Source: Variovorax paradoxus (lineage in GTDB: Bacteria > Pseudomonadota > Gammaproteobacteria > Burkholderiales > Burkholderiaceae_C). From it: 64,000 nucleotides of DNA. Location of the stretch: positions 3,475,001-3,539,000 of the forward strand of contig NZ_CP045644.1 in the NCBI RefSeq assembly GCF_009498455.1, in the 5' to 3' direction. How positions within the stretch are numbered: position 1 is the stretch's first letter; every line of letters starts with the position of its first letter. Made by a program: the position numbers and the translations under genes. The notes below the pieces were generated by a model. The model saw only the letters and a list, made by a program, of their open reading frames with translations. It did no database searches and had not been told where the DNA came from. Shown here piece by piece: positions 26,810 through 35,532 of the stretch.

Positions 26810-29356
26810 CTAGGCGGTCAAGGCCACGACTTCCGCGTCGGTCAGCTTCTGCGGCCGGTATTGCACCGATCGGACATGAAGGAACGGCTGGTTGCCGCCG
26901 GTGGCCAGGTTCCCGATGCCCAGGAAGTTCATGGGCGGGACCGTCGTCATGCCCGCTTTCAACAACTGGCCGTTGCATCCGTAGCGAAGGCCGTCCGCGC
27001 CATAGCTGACCGTGGTCTTGACCGGGTTTCCAACGGGGGTGCCGAGGAGTCCGATCGCCACCGTGCTCGGGCCTGATACGCCATTGGCGTTGGAGTAGGC
27101 ATAGGCGGACCCCGTCGTGTTGAATCCGATGCCGACGCGATTGGCAATGGCAGAGCCGATTTCGATCAGGTTTCGGGTTGCCGCGTCTCCTTCTCTCGGT
27201 CGTCCGAACTCCATGTAGAGGGTGCCTTCGGCGGCATTGCACCAGCCCTTGGTCGTGTCGACGCGAACGAGGTCGCCGGTACGCGTGGTGGCGGCCGAGG
27301 TTGCGGTGTCTGCTTGGCGGGTGGTGGCTGCTGATGTCGATGCGTCTGCTGCCCGCGTCATCGTCGCGGCCGTTGTCGGGATGTAGCTGGTCACCACAGG
27401 CCCCTCTTCGACCTGGCCCTTGCAGAACCACACCGTGAGATTGCTGGTGAGAACCCCGTTGTTGTGAACGACTGGGTAAATTCCGCCGGATGCAGCCGGC
27501 GTGATGTTCTGAGTAGCCGTCCGAGAGAACCGGTCCACGAACTGGGCAGAGTTCGCAGTGCTGATGATGAAGCCCCCCATCCCCGACGAGCCGGTGTAGT
27601 ACAGGTTGATTGCTTCGCTTCCGGTCAACGGTCTGCTCAGCTTGACATAGGCACTCGTCGAATAGGCGGTCCCGGTGGTGACGGCCGCGCCGACGCCGGC
27701 ACCACTTTGCACACGGCTGCCCGAGTAGCCTGAGGCGCTAGCCGGTGTGAACGTGACAGCGACGCAGGCTTCTCCGTCGATCGTCGTACTGGCCACTGCA
27801 GGTGGAGTAGTCCCTCCTGCAACGCCGAGCGTGATTTGGCTGCCCAGGAGCAGATTCGTGCTCTGCCCCTCCAGCATCAGCCATGGTGCAACGGTCAGGT
27901 CGGCCGGGTTGTAGGTCATTCGCGCAACGCCCGCCGTCGCAGTCTTCATCGCCCCCGTGGAGTCGAAATAGGTTCCGACGGACGCGCGGCCAGTGAAGGT
28001 CTCGGTGCTCGGGATGTAGCTGGTGGCGAACGCGCCGGCTTCGAGCTGGGCGCCCCAGGCGAGGCAGGTGCCATTGTCTGGCCGAGCGCCCGAGGCCACT
28101 GCGTAGCAAGTCAGCGTATCGCCGACCGTGATTGGCATGTTCGATGTGTAGGTGCAGCGAAACCAGCCCCCACCGGCGTCTCGCATTTCCCAACCAGTAC
28201 CTGAGATTGAAGGTGTGGGGCTGTGGAGGTTCACGCTCCCAGGCGCCCCATTGAACGTCGTTGTGCTGTTTCGCAGCATCAAGTCGATAACGGCTGTCCT
28301 CGAAACATTCTTGAGATAGATCGAGTACGTCATCACTGTTGCCGTAGCGGCAGCCGACAGGAAGTTGGGCGAATTGGCCGCCCCCGAGAATTCAACAGCT
28401 CGGAGCGTGCCGTCCGGTGCTGTCTTGCCAGTGTTGCGCACCATTCCTCCGCCCGACCATAGGTGCACGTCGCTGCTCTTGGCCAAGATGTTCGTGCGCT
28501 GCTCTTCCACCATCAGCACAGGCGGCAGCGTTAGGTTGGACGGCTCGTAGCTGTTGCGCGCAACGCCCGCCGCCGCATAGCGCAGGAGGCCCTTGGCGTC
28601 GCAGTAGCTGCCAATGGACGCACGCGCCGTGACGCCGTCCCAACTGGGGATGTAGGAGCTGGCGAACGCGCCAACTTCAAGCTGGGCACCCCAGACGTAG
28701 ATGCCGGCGACGCCGTCGCCGGGGCCGGTGCCGGCAACCGCCGCACCGGGGTAGACAGCCGCGGTCAGTGTCGCGGATGCATCCGTCGTGAAGACGACCT
28801 CGACCCTGCGCCATCCACCGCCAATATCGACGATCCGTTTCGTCACCTCCACGAAGGCCGAGATGGTGAAGAGGGAGATGGTCAAGGCCGACAGGTCGAA
28901 GGCGAAGCTGATTCTTTCGCCCGTCGTCGCACCGGAAGCAAAGGTCCATCCATTGGAGGAGCCTGCGGCCTTCGCATAGAACGAAAAGGTGTAGGTCATT
29001 GCGGCCGCCACCTTGGCAGTCGTCTGTGAAGCGCGGCCCACGGACGCGATCCCGCCGCTGAGCAAGGTCAGCTTGCAGGCATCCCAACGTCCGTTGGGCG
29101 CCTGGGCGGCGCCAGGCACGGCGGTGACGCTCGTCTTTGTCCAGGCCGCGTTTTCAAACCGCGACGAAAACGCCAATTGGTTGATTCGCGCGTTTTCGAT
29201 GAGCAGCCCCTTTGCCACCTTCGTGACCGGATCAAAGTCAAAGCGCGGTGTAGCACTGGGTTGAATGAACCCCTGCGAGTTCACGCAGGTGCCGTTCGTC
29301 CCGCCCGCGTAGGTGAACAGTTCGGCGAAGGTCTTTTCGGTGAGTGTCGTTGTCAT
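26810..29356 (-). CDS. Phage tail-fibre-like modular protein
   Basis: 848 residues from the ATG at 29356 (AGAGGAA ribosome site). No signal peptide. The protein has three related modules, each ending in a similar segment: WGAQLEVGAFASSYIPS, WGAQLEAGAFATSYIPS and KGQVEEGPVVTSYIPT. Each is preceded by a jelly-roll-like stretch, and a linker recurs (AAAGVARNSYEPSNLTLPP; TATAGVARMTYNPADLTVAP). NARINQLAFSSRFENAAWTK is a phrase common in phage tail and minor structural proteins. A C-terminal lectin-like domain follows an Ala/Thr-rich spacer. No other phage gene is nearby, and base composition is lower in GC than its neighbours. Confidence 0.75.
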   Translation of the reverse strand: MTTTLTEKTFAELFTYAGGTNGTCVNSQGFIQPSATPRFDFDPVTKVAKGLLIENARINQLAFSSRFENAAWTKTSVTAVPGAAQAPNGRWDACKLTLLSGGIASVGRASQTTAKVAAAMTYTFSFYAKAAGSSNGWTFASGATTGERISFAFDLSALTISLFTISAFVEVTKRIVDIGGGWRRVEVVFTTDASATLTAAVYPGAAVAGTGPGDGVAGIYVWGAQLEVGAFASSYIPSWDGVTARASIGSYCDAKGLLRYAAAGVARNSYEPSNLTLPPVLMVEEQRTNILAKSSDVHLWSGGGMVRNTGKTAPDGTLRAVEFSGAANSPNFLSAAATATVMTYSIYLKNVSRTAVIDLMLRNSTTTFNGAPGSVNLHSPTPSISGTGWEMRDAGGGWFRCTYTSNMPITVGDTLTCYAVASGARPDNGTCLAWGAQLEAGAFATSYIPSTETFTGRASVGTYFDSTGAMKTATAGVARMTYNPADLTVAPWLMLEGQSTNLLLGSQITLGVAGGTTPPAVASTTIDGEACVAVTFTPASASGYSGSRVQSGAGVGAAVTTGTAYSTSAYVKLSRPLTGSEAINLYYTGSSGMGGFIISTANSAQFVDRFSRTATQNITPAASGGIYPVVHNNGVLTSNLTVWFCKGQVEEGPVVTSYIPTTAATMTRAADASTSAATTRQADTATSAATTRTGDLVRVDTTKGWCNAAEGTLYMEFGRPREGDAATRNLIEIGSAIANRVGIGFNTTGSAYAYSNANGVSGPSTVAIGLLGTPVGNPVKTTVSYGADGLRYGCNGQLLKAGMTTVPPMNFLGIGNLATGGNQPFLHVRSVQYRPQKLTDAEVVALTA

Positions 29357-29509
29357 CTGGTTGATTCCTCTGCGGGCGGCCTCGCGCGGGCGCAGGCTGG
29401 GCCTTCGGATTCGGCGACGGAGGGTTCCGTCGCCGGCCAGCCCATGGCGGCCATGGCAGTCTTTTCCTTGGTTGGCGATGACGACTTTCTCGCCGAACGC
29501 GCCAACGAA

Positions 29510-29531
29510 AAAGGCCGACATATGTCGGCCT
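29510..29531 (-). terminator. Intrinsic terminator, 22-bp perfect palindrome
   Basis: AAGGCCGACAT and its exact complement form a perfect 22-base palindrome, followed on the minus strand by a T-run (complement of 29506-29511). It lies 50 bases after the stop of the thioesterase gene, so it ends that transcript and insulates the tail-like gene, which must have its own promoter in 29357-29509. Confidence 0.8.
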
Positions 29532-29580
29532 TCAGAGGAAAGAGAGGCGTTCGCGATTCAGCGAGCGCGGGGTCTGTGCC

Positions 29581-30147
29581 TCACCGCCCCGCCGGCACCT
29601 CGAACACCAGGCACGTTGTCGTCGCATGCGCATACAGCGTGCCGTCCGCCCCGACCAGCCGGGCCTCGGCGGTGGCGAGCTGCTTGCCGCAGTGGATCAC
29701 CTTGCCCTCGGCGCGCACGCGCTGCACCTTCGGCGTGAGGCCCTTGACGTAGTTCACGCTGAGCTCGGCGGTGGTGTAGCCGCGACCGGGCGGCATCATG
29801 GTGTGGACCGAGCAGCCCAGGGCGGAGTCGAGCATCGTGGCGACCCAGCCGCCGTGGATGGTGCCCAGCGGGTTCAGGTGCTGCGGCAACGGCGTGCCCT
29901 GGAAGATGGCGATGCCCCGGCTGACCGAGACGATCGTGAAGTCCAGCGTCTTGGCGATGGCGGCGTACGGAATCTCGCCGTTGAGCATCGCGTGCATGAC
30001 CTCCAGACCGGTCTTGCCCGCGACCTGCTCGGAGCGCGCGAGCCCGGGGCCGGGGCCGTTGTCGAGGCGCTCGACGATCTGCCGTTCTTCGGCGATCCAT
30101 GCGTCGAGCAGGTTGAGGGGGATGTCGGTGGAAGCTTGCTGCGTCAT
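29581..30147 (-). CDS. PaaI-type hotdog thioesterase
   Basis: 188 residues. The C-terminal hotdog domain has the PaaI signature NPLGTIHGGWVATMLDSALG (active-site Asp in MLDSA) and the strand GYTTAELSVNYVKGL. The first 50 residues (LNLLDAWIAEERQ...) are an extra N-terminal segment. The enzyme probably hydrolyses an acyl-CoA, substrate unknown. It is divergent from the MarR gene, with two palindromic operator-like sites between the starts, so MarR control is likely. Confidence 0.88.
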   Translation of the reverse strand: MTQQASTDIPLNLLDAWIAEERQIVERLDNGPGPGLARSEQVAGKTGLEVMHAMLNGEIPYAAIAKTLDFTIVSVSRGIAIFQGTPLPQHLNPLGTIHGGWVATMLDSALGCSVHTMMPPGRGYTTAELSVNYVKGLTPKVQRVRAEGKVIHCGKQLATAEARLVGADGTLYAHATTTCLVFEVPAGR

Positions 30148-30185
30148 GCCTGTGTTCCTGCTGGGGGCTTTGGTGAGAGGGGTCA

Positions 30186-30214
30186 ATTGCATATGCAATA
30201 GTTGCACATACAAT
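30186..30214. promoter_or_regulatory. Tandem MarR operators with overlapping promoter
   Basis: ATTGCATATGCAAT (30186-30199) is a perfect 14-base palindrome; GTTGCACATACAAT (30201-30214) is a degenerate second copy 15 bases on. Within them lie a plus-strand -35 TTGCAT (30187-30192) and -10 TACAAT (30209-30214) with a 16-base spacer. The -10 ends only eight bases before the MarR ATG, so the message would have almost no leader. Confidence 0.65.
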
Positions 30215-30222
30215 AATACCCC

Positions 30223-30678
30223 ATGGACACACCGACCCAACCCCGCGGCTGCACCAGCTTCAAGGTGCGACAGCTTTCGCGCCGCCTGTCGCAGCACTAC
30301 GACGCCGAGGTATCGCACAGCGGCCTGAAGACCACGCAGTACTCGCTGCTGTCGCACCTGGCGCGGCTCGGTCCCTCGCGCCCGGTCGACCTGGCGGGCG
30401 AACTCAAGATGACCGCGTCGACCCTGAGCCGCAACCTGCAGCCGCTGATCGCCGCGGGCTTCATCGCGCAGGGTGCCGGCGCCGACGCGCGCAGCCTGCT
30501 GGTGCAGCTCACCGAAACGGGCGAGGCCAAGCGCCGCGAAGCGCAGCAGCACTGGAAGGCGGCGCAGCAGAAGATCAATGCGCTGCTGGGCGTGGAGCGC
30601 GTGCTCGCGTTGCACCAGCTGATCGACGAGGCGATGGACCTGCTGGGGGCCGACGACGAGCCCGCCCTCGAAGACTGA
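30223..30678 (+). CDS. MarR-family transcriptional regulator
   Basis: 151 residues. The winged-helix core is recognisable: GLKTTQYSLLSHLARLG, then VDLAGELKMTASTLSRNLQP as the recognition helix, and a wing with ADARSLLVQLTETG. A Cys near the N-terminus (RGCTSFKVRQL) might act as a redox sensor as in OhrR-type proteins, but this is speculation. It probably represses itself and the divergent thioesterase. The MFS gene follows 130 bases later and could be a target. Confidence 0.92.
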   Translation: MDTPTQPRGCTSFKVRQLSRRLSQHYDAEVSHSGLKTTQYSLLSHLARLGPSRPVDLAGELKMTASTLSRNLQPLIAAGFIAQGAGADARSLLVQLTETGEAKRREAQQHWKAAQQKINALLGVERVLALHQLIDEAMDLLGADDEPALED

Positions 30679-30808
30679 GCGTCCTTCCACCCCGAGCGAT
30701 ACCGAGACCCCCGACATTTTTCTCACCGCGCGCAGAGGCTGAGCGCGCGAGTGCGTTGCCTGCGTTGCCGTTTTTCCTCCTCCATTCAATTCCAACAGCA
30801 GAGGTTCC

Positions 30809-32125
30809 ATGTTCGCCACCCACGTCTCCGCATGGCTGCAACGCCGCGGCATCCACTACGGCTGGATCGTCGCGGCCGTCACCTTCCTGACCATGCTCAC
30901 CATGTCGGCCGCGCTCGGCCTGCCGGGCGCGATGATGAAGCCGCTCGGCGACGAGTTCGGCTGGAGCACCGAGCAGATCTCGTCCGCGCTCGCGCTGCGC
31001 TTTGCGCTGTTCGGCCTCATGGGCCCGTTCGCCGCGGTGCTGATGGAGCGCTACGGCCTGCGCGCGGTGATGTGCGCCGGCCTCACGCTGGTCGGACTGG
31101 GCATGGCGCTGGTCACCACGGCCTCGCAGCTGTGGCAGCTCTTCGTGCTGTGGAGCCTGATGCTCGGCCTGGGCACCGGCATGACGGCGCTGGTGCTCGG
31201 CGCCGTGGTGGCCAACCGCTGGTTCGTCGCGCGGCGCGGCCTGGTCGTGGGCATGCTCACGGCCAGCGCGGCCACCGGCCAGCTGGCCTTCTTGCCGCTG
31301 GCTGCCTGGATGATCGAGCACTGGGGCTGGCGCTCGGCCATCGTGCCGATCGTGGTCGGCAGCGTGGTGATTGCACTGCTCGCGCTGTGCCTGGTGCGCA
31401 ACCGGCCGTCGGACATCGGCCTGCAGCCCTACGGTGAAGCGCCCGGCACGCAGCCGGCGCCGGCACCCGCCTTCACGATGAACTTCGCCACGCCGTTCCG
31501 TGTGCTGCGCGAAGTGGCGACCAACCGCACCTTCCTGATCCTGGCCGGCACTTTCTTCATCTGCGGCCTGAGCACCAACGGCCTGGTGCAGACGCATTTC
31601 ATCTCGCTGTGCGGCGACTACGGCATGAGCGCCGTGCCCGCCGCCTCGGTGCTCGCGATGATGGGCGCCTTCGACTTCGTCGGCACCATCCTGTCGGGCT
31701 GGCTCTCCGACCGCTATGACAACCGCAAGCTGCTCTTCTGGTACTACGGCCTGCGCGGGCTGTCGCTGTTCTGGCTGCCGCATTCGGAGTTCACGATCTA
31801 CGGCCTGGGCCTGTTCGCGATGTTCTACGGCCTCGACTGGATCGCCACCGTGCCGCCGACCGTCAAGCTCGCGGGCGCCGCGTTCGGCCCCGCGAAGGTC
31901 GGGCTGGTGTTCGGCTGGATCTTCGCGGCCCACCAGCTGGGCGCGGCCACCGCGGCCTGGGGCGCGGGCTTCGCGCGCACGCTGCTGCTGACCTACACGC
32001 CCGCGCTGTACACGGCGGGCGCGGCCTGCCTGTTCGCGGCGGTGATCGTCATGGCCATCCGCCGCCCCGCCAAGACCGCTGCCGCACCGGGTGCGGCCAC
32101 CACCAGCGCCGCCGCGCGCGCCTGA
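30809..32125 (+). CDS. MFS transporter (oxalate/formate antiporter-like)
   Basis: 438 residues, about 12 helices. The N-terminus (YGWIVAAVTFLTMLTMSAA) and the loop-2 motif after helix 2 (LMERYGLRAVM) resemble monocarboxylate/oxalate-type MFS carriers. The second half has GWLSDRYDNRKLLFWYY at the corresponding loop. Substrate is not readable; small organic anions are typical for the group. CAGAGG lies at 30798-30804. The MATE gene follows after 15 bases, so the two are probably one operon downstream of the MarR gene. Confidence 0.88.
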   Translation: MFATHVSAWLQRRGIHYGWIVAAVTFLTMLTMSAALGLPGAMMKPLGDEFGWSTEQISSALALRFALFGLMGPFAAVLMERYGLRAVMCAGLTLVGLGMALVTTASQLWQLFVLWSLMLGLGTGMTALVLGAVVANRWFVARRGLVVGMLTASAATGQLAFLPLAAWMIEHWGWRSAIVPIVVGSVVIALLALCLVRNRPSDIGLQPYGEAPGTQPAPAPAFTMNFATPFRVLREVATNRTFLILAGTFFICGLSTNGLVQTHFISLCGDYGMSAVPAASVLAMMGAFDFVGTILSGWLSDRYDNRKLLFWYYGLRGLSLFWLPHSEFTIYGLGLFAMFYGLDWIATVPPTVKLAGAAFGPAKVGLVFGWIFAAHQLGAATAAWGAGFARTLLLTYTPALYTAGAACLFAAVIVMAIRRPAKTAAAPGAATTSAAARA

Positions 32126-32140
32126 ACGCCGGAGACCCGC

Positions 32141-33562
32141 ATGACCACCCCGCAAAACAACAGCGACCTCGACCCGCGCACGCGCCGGCTGCTCGAAGCA
32201 CCCATCATTCCCACCCTGCTGCGGCTCGCCGCGCCCAATGTGCTCGTGATGCTGGCGCAGGCCTCCGTCGGCCTCATCGAGACCTACTTCGTCGGCAAGC
32301 TCGGCACCGACGCGCTGGCCGGCATGGCGCTGGTGTTCCCGATCGTCATGCTGATGCAGATGACCTCCAGCGGCGCGATGGGCGGCGGCATCGCCTCGTC
32401 GATCGCGCGTGCGCTGGGCGCGCGCCGCCGCGGCGATGCCGATGCGCTGGTGTGGCACGCGGTGGTCATCGCGCTCGGCTTCGGCCTGTGCTTCACGCTC
32501 GCGCTGCTGCTGGGCGGGCGCTGGCTCTATGGCGTGATGGGCGGCTCGGGCGCCGCGCTGGAAGCCGCGCTCACGTACTCGAACTGGGTGTTCGCGGGCG
32601 CGGTGCTGGTGTGGCTCTTCAACTCGCTGTCCGCGATCATCCGCGGCACCGGCAACATGGCGGTGCCGGCCAACGTGACGGTGGTGGGCGTGGTGTTCCT
32701 CATTCCGGCGTCGCCGCTGCTGATCTTCGGCATCGGGCCGTGGGGCGGCATGGGCATCGCGGGCGGGGCGCTGGCGCTGTTGCTGTACTACCTGCTGGGC
32801 TCGCTCGCGCTCATCGCCTACCTGCGCTCGCCGCGCAGCCTGCTGCGGCCCACGCTGGCGGCGTTTCAGATGCGCTGGCCGCTGTTCCGCGACATCCTGC
32901 GCATCGGCCTGATCGGCACGGTGTCGACGGTGGCGACCAACCTGTCGATCGGCATCGCCACCGCGCTCACCGGCCACTTCGGCGCGGGCGCACTGGCGGG
33001 CTACGGCACCGCGTCGCGGCTCGAGTATCTGCTGGTGCCGCTGGTGTTCGGCCTGGGCGCGCCACTGGTGGCGATGGTCGGCACCTGCATGGGCGCGGGG
33101 CTGCGCGAGCGCGCGCTGCGTGCCACCTGGGCCGGCGCGGCGCTGGCCTTCGCCATGGCCGAGGTCATCGGGCTGGCGGCCGCGCTGTTCCCGCGCCCGT
33201 GGCTGATGCTGTTCGGCCATGACCCCGTGATGCTCGAGACCGGCGCACACTACCTGCGCGTGGTGGGGCCGCTCTATGGTTTCTTCGGCGTGGGGCTGGT
33301 GCTGTACTTCGCCTCGCAGGGCGCGGGCCGGCTGCTGTGGCCGGTGATCGGCAACATCGCGCGGCTCGCCGTGGCGGGCACCGGCGGCTGGCTGGCGCTG
33401 CGCTGGGGCGGCGGGCTCACCGGCGTGTTCGCGGCACAGGGCGTGGCGCTGGTGGTGTACGGCATCGTCATCGCCTCGGCCATCGCAGGCGGCGCGTGGT
33501 TCGGCCGTGTCGGATGGCCGCGCACGACGCAGGGTTTGCTGCGCCGCGTGGCGCAGGCCTGA
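32141..33562 (+). CDS. MATE family efflux transporter
   Basis: 473 residues, 12 helices in two homologous halves. Motifs include PNVLVMLAQASVGLIETYFV, a MATE entry, TSSGAMGGGIASSIARALGA and the second-half GYGTASRLEYLLVPLVFGLG. Such pumps extrude cationic drugs or metabolites with sodium or proton exchange. GGAGA (32131-32135) precedes the ATG. The SDR gene follows 35 bases after its stop. Confidence 0.93.
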   Translation: MTTPQNNSDLDPRTRRLLEAPIIPTLLRLAAPNVLVMLAQASVGLIETYFVGKLGTDALAGMALVFPIVMLMQMTSSGAMGGGIASSIARALGARRRGDADALVWHAVVIALGFGLCFTLALLLGGRWLYGVMGGSGAALEAALTYSNWVFAGAVLVWLFNSLSAIIRGTGNMAVPANVTVVGVVFLIPASPLLIFGIGPWGGMGIAGGALALLLYYLLGSLALIAYLRSPRSLLRPTLAAFQMRWPLFRDILRIGLIGTVSTVATNLSIGIATALTGHFGAGALAGYGTASRLEYLLVPLVFGLGAPLVAMVGTCMGAGLRERALRATWAGAALAFAMAEVIGLAAALFPRPWLMLFGHDPVMLETGAHYLRVVGPLYGFFGVGLVLYFASQGAGRLLWPVIGNIARLAVAGTGGWLALRWGGGLTGVFAAQGVALVVYGIVIASAIAGGAWFGRVGWPRTTQGLLRRVAQA

Positions 33563-33597
33563 AGCGCTCCGGTTTTCTTTTCAACGAAAGGCTCGTC

Positions 33598-34305
33598 ATG
33601 CAGATCAAGGATTCCGTCGTCTTCATCACCGGTGCCAACCGGGGGCTCGGCCTGGCGTTCGCCAAGGCGGCACTCGCAGCCGGTGCGCGCAAGGTCTACG
33701 GGGCCGCGCGCGACCCCAAGAGCATCACGCTCGCGGGCGTCGTGCCCGTGGCGCTCGACGTCACGCAGCCCGCGCAGATCGAGGCCGCCGTGCGCGCCTG
33801 CGGCGACGTGACGCTGCTGGTCAACAACGCGGGCATCTCGCGCGGATCGAGCTTCCTGGGTTCGCCCGACGCGGTGGCCGCGGCGCGCGCCGAGTTCGAG
33901 ACCAACTTCTTCGGCCCCTGGGCGCTCACGCAGGCCTTTGCGCCGGTGCTCGCGTCGAATGGTGGCGGCGCGGTCCTCAACGTGCTGTCGGCGCTGGCCT
34001 GGACCACGTTCCCCGGCGTGGCGACCTACAGCGCCACCAAGTCGGCGGCCTGGTCGCTGAGCAACGGCTTGCGCAACGAACTGGCGGGGCAGGGGACGCA
34101 GGTCACGAGCCTGCATGTGGCGCTCATGGACACCGACATGGCGGCCCGCATGCCCGACCCCAAGACCTCCCCCGACGACGCAGCGCGCCAGGCGCTGGCG
34201 GGCGTGGAAGCGGGCCTGCCCGAGGTGCTGGCCGACGAGGTCACGCGCCAGCTCAAGCAGAGCCTGTCGACCGACCGGCCCGCGTATGCGAGCCCGCCGG
34301 TCTGA
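33598..34305 (+). CDS. Short-chain dehydrogenase/reductase
   Basis: 235 residues. The nucleotide-binding TGANRGLG is at 11-18 and NNAG at about 76-79. The catalytic set is complete: Ser131, Tyr144 and Lys148 (TYSATKSA). The family oxidises or reduces alcohols and ketones with NAD(P). The substrate is unknown. It lies after the MATE gene on the same strand and converges with the small secreted-protein gene, leaving six bases. Confidence 0.92.
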   Translation: MQIKDSVVFITGANRGLGLAFAKAALAAGARKVYGAARDPKSITLAGVVPVALDVTQPAQIEAAVRACGDVTLLVNNAGISRGSSFLGSPDAVAAARAEFETNFFGPWALTQAFAPVLASNGGGAVLNVLSALAWTTFPGVATYSATKSAAWSLSNGLRNELAGQGTQVTSLHVALMDTDMAARMPDPKTSPDDAARQALAGVEAGLPEVLADEVTRQLKQSLSTDRPAYASPPV

Positions 34306-34311
34306 CGTGCG

Positions 34312-34638
34312 TCAGTAGCGATACGGGTTGTTCGGGCGGCGGTCGTAACGGTTGGGCACGCCGTCGCCGTCGTAGTCCCGGCGGCCATGGCGGCGGTCGT
34401 CCCAGCCGCGACGGCCGTGGTCGTAGTAACCGTGGCGACGCGGGCCGTCGTAGTGGCCCGGGTAATAGTGGCGCGGGGGCGGCGGCGGTGCGTAGTAACG
34501 GTGGCGCGGCGGCGGCTCGGGCGTCACATACACCTGGGCCTGGATGAACGGGCCGCCGGCCTGGGCATGGGCGGGTGCGGTGAGGGCGGCCAGCGAGAGC
34601 AGGGCGGCGGCACCGAAGGCGAATGTCAGCTTTTTCAT
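34312..34638 (-). CDS. Small secreted His/Arg/Tyr-rich protein
   Basis: 108 residues. A signal peptide ends near residue 25 (APAHA). The mature part is rich in Pro, His, Tyr and Arg (PPPRHRYYAPPPPPRHYY) and ends with DYDGDGVPNRYDRRPNN, a thrombospondin type 3-like calcium loop. Such proteins are common in Burkholderiales and lack a known role; calcium or metal binding at the surface is plausible. CAGGAG precedes the start. TGTAAGCCG occurs twice, 31 bases apart, in the upstream region (34696-34735). Confidence 0.75.
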   Translation of the reverse strand: MKKLTFAFGAAALLSLAALTAPAHAQAGGPFIQAQVYVTPEPPPRHRYYAPPPPPRHYYPGHYDGPRRHGYYDHGRRGWDDRRHGRRDYDGDGVPNRYDRRPNNPYRY

Positions 34639-34751
34639 GGCGACTCCTGAGGAGTGGTTGCGATGCCTCATCGTCGCGCCATTGTGTGAAGTTCTTGTAA
34701 GCCGGAAGCGAAATCGCATGAAGAGCTGTAAGCCGCTGCGCCCCTGCTTTT

Positions 34752-35489
34752 TCAGCGTTGCGGTGCCGGCAGCATGCGCCGCAGCGCTTCGAAGAACAGG
34801 TCGGACTGCTCCCGCTCACCCTGGATCTGCGCCGCCACGTGCGCGGCCAGCTTGGCGTTGACGGGCACCAGCGGGCGGCCGGTCGATTGCGCGATCACCT
34901 GGTGCAGGCAGGCGCGCTCCAGGTAGTACAGGTCGTCGTAGGCGTGCGCGATGGTGCCGCCCGCCACGATCACGCCGTGGTTCGCGAGAAAGGCCACGTC
35001 CTTGCCCGCCATGGCACGCGCGATGCGCTCGCCCTCGGCATCGTCGAGCGCCAGGCCGTTGTATTCGGCGTCGATGGCGATGCGGTTCATGTAGCGCATG
35101 GCGTTCTGGCTGGCGGTCGGGTCGAGCGCGCGGTCGACCGTGAGCGTCAACGCCGTCGCGTAGGGCATGTGGCAGTGCAGCACCACGGCGTGGCCCGTGA
35201 GCCGGTGCACCGCGCCGTGGATGAACAGGGCCGTGGGCTCCACGCGGTGGCGGCCCGCGAGCACTTCGCCGTGCACGTCGATCAGCACGATGTCGTCGGG
35301 GCCGATCTCGCTCCAGTGCAGCCCGCGTGGGTTGATGAGGTAGCGGTCCTGCGCGCCCGGCAGCAACACGCTGAAATGGTTGCACACACCTTCGGACAGG
35401 CCGTGGTGGGCCGCGGCACGCAAGGCGAGCGCGAGGTCTTCGCGCAACTGGCGCACAGCGGGGCTGGCGTATTCGGAATCGGCGGACAT
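34752..35489 (-). CDS. Class II aldolase/adducin family protein
   Basis: 245 residues. The zinc-site pattern is clear: GVCNHFSVLLPG, VLHCHMPYATAL with two His ligands, and FLANHGVIVAG with the third. It could be an aldolase or a decarboxylase-type member. Located 43 bases downstream of the dgoA-type gene, it may serve the same sugar-acid route, but no substrate can be stated. Members with a similar N-terminus are often annotated only as class II aldolase. Confidence 0.85.
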   Translation of the reverse strand: MSADSEYASPAVRQLREDLALALRAAAHHGLSEGVCNHFSVLLPGAQDRYLINPRGLHWSEIGPDDIVLIDVHGEVLAGRHRVEPTALFIHGAVHRLTGHAVVLHCHMPYATALTLTVDRALDPTASQNAMRYMNRIAIDAEYNGLALDDAEGERIARAMAGKDVAFLANHGVIVAGGTIAHAYDDLYYLERACLHQVIAQSTGRPLVPVNAKLAAHVAAQIQGEREQSDLFFEALRRMLPAPQR

Positions 35490-35532
35490 CGCGGGGTCTC
35501 CTTCTTTCTTGTGGTCGATGAGTCGTGTCGAA

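Noticed and set aside
26810..29531. Prophage or tailocin
   Set aside because: Only one phage-like gene is present, with no integrase, capsid, terminase, lysis or regulator gene around it.
29510..29531. Phage attachment site at the 22-bp palindrome
   Set aside because: The T-run on the minus strand and its position right after the thioesterase stop fit a terminator. No second copy was seen at the other side of the tail-like gene.
30575..33250. Long minus-strand frame opposite the MFS and MATE genes
   Set aside because: Low-complexity His/Arg/Glu product, antisense to two clear transporters.
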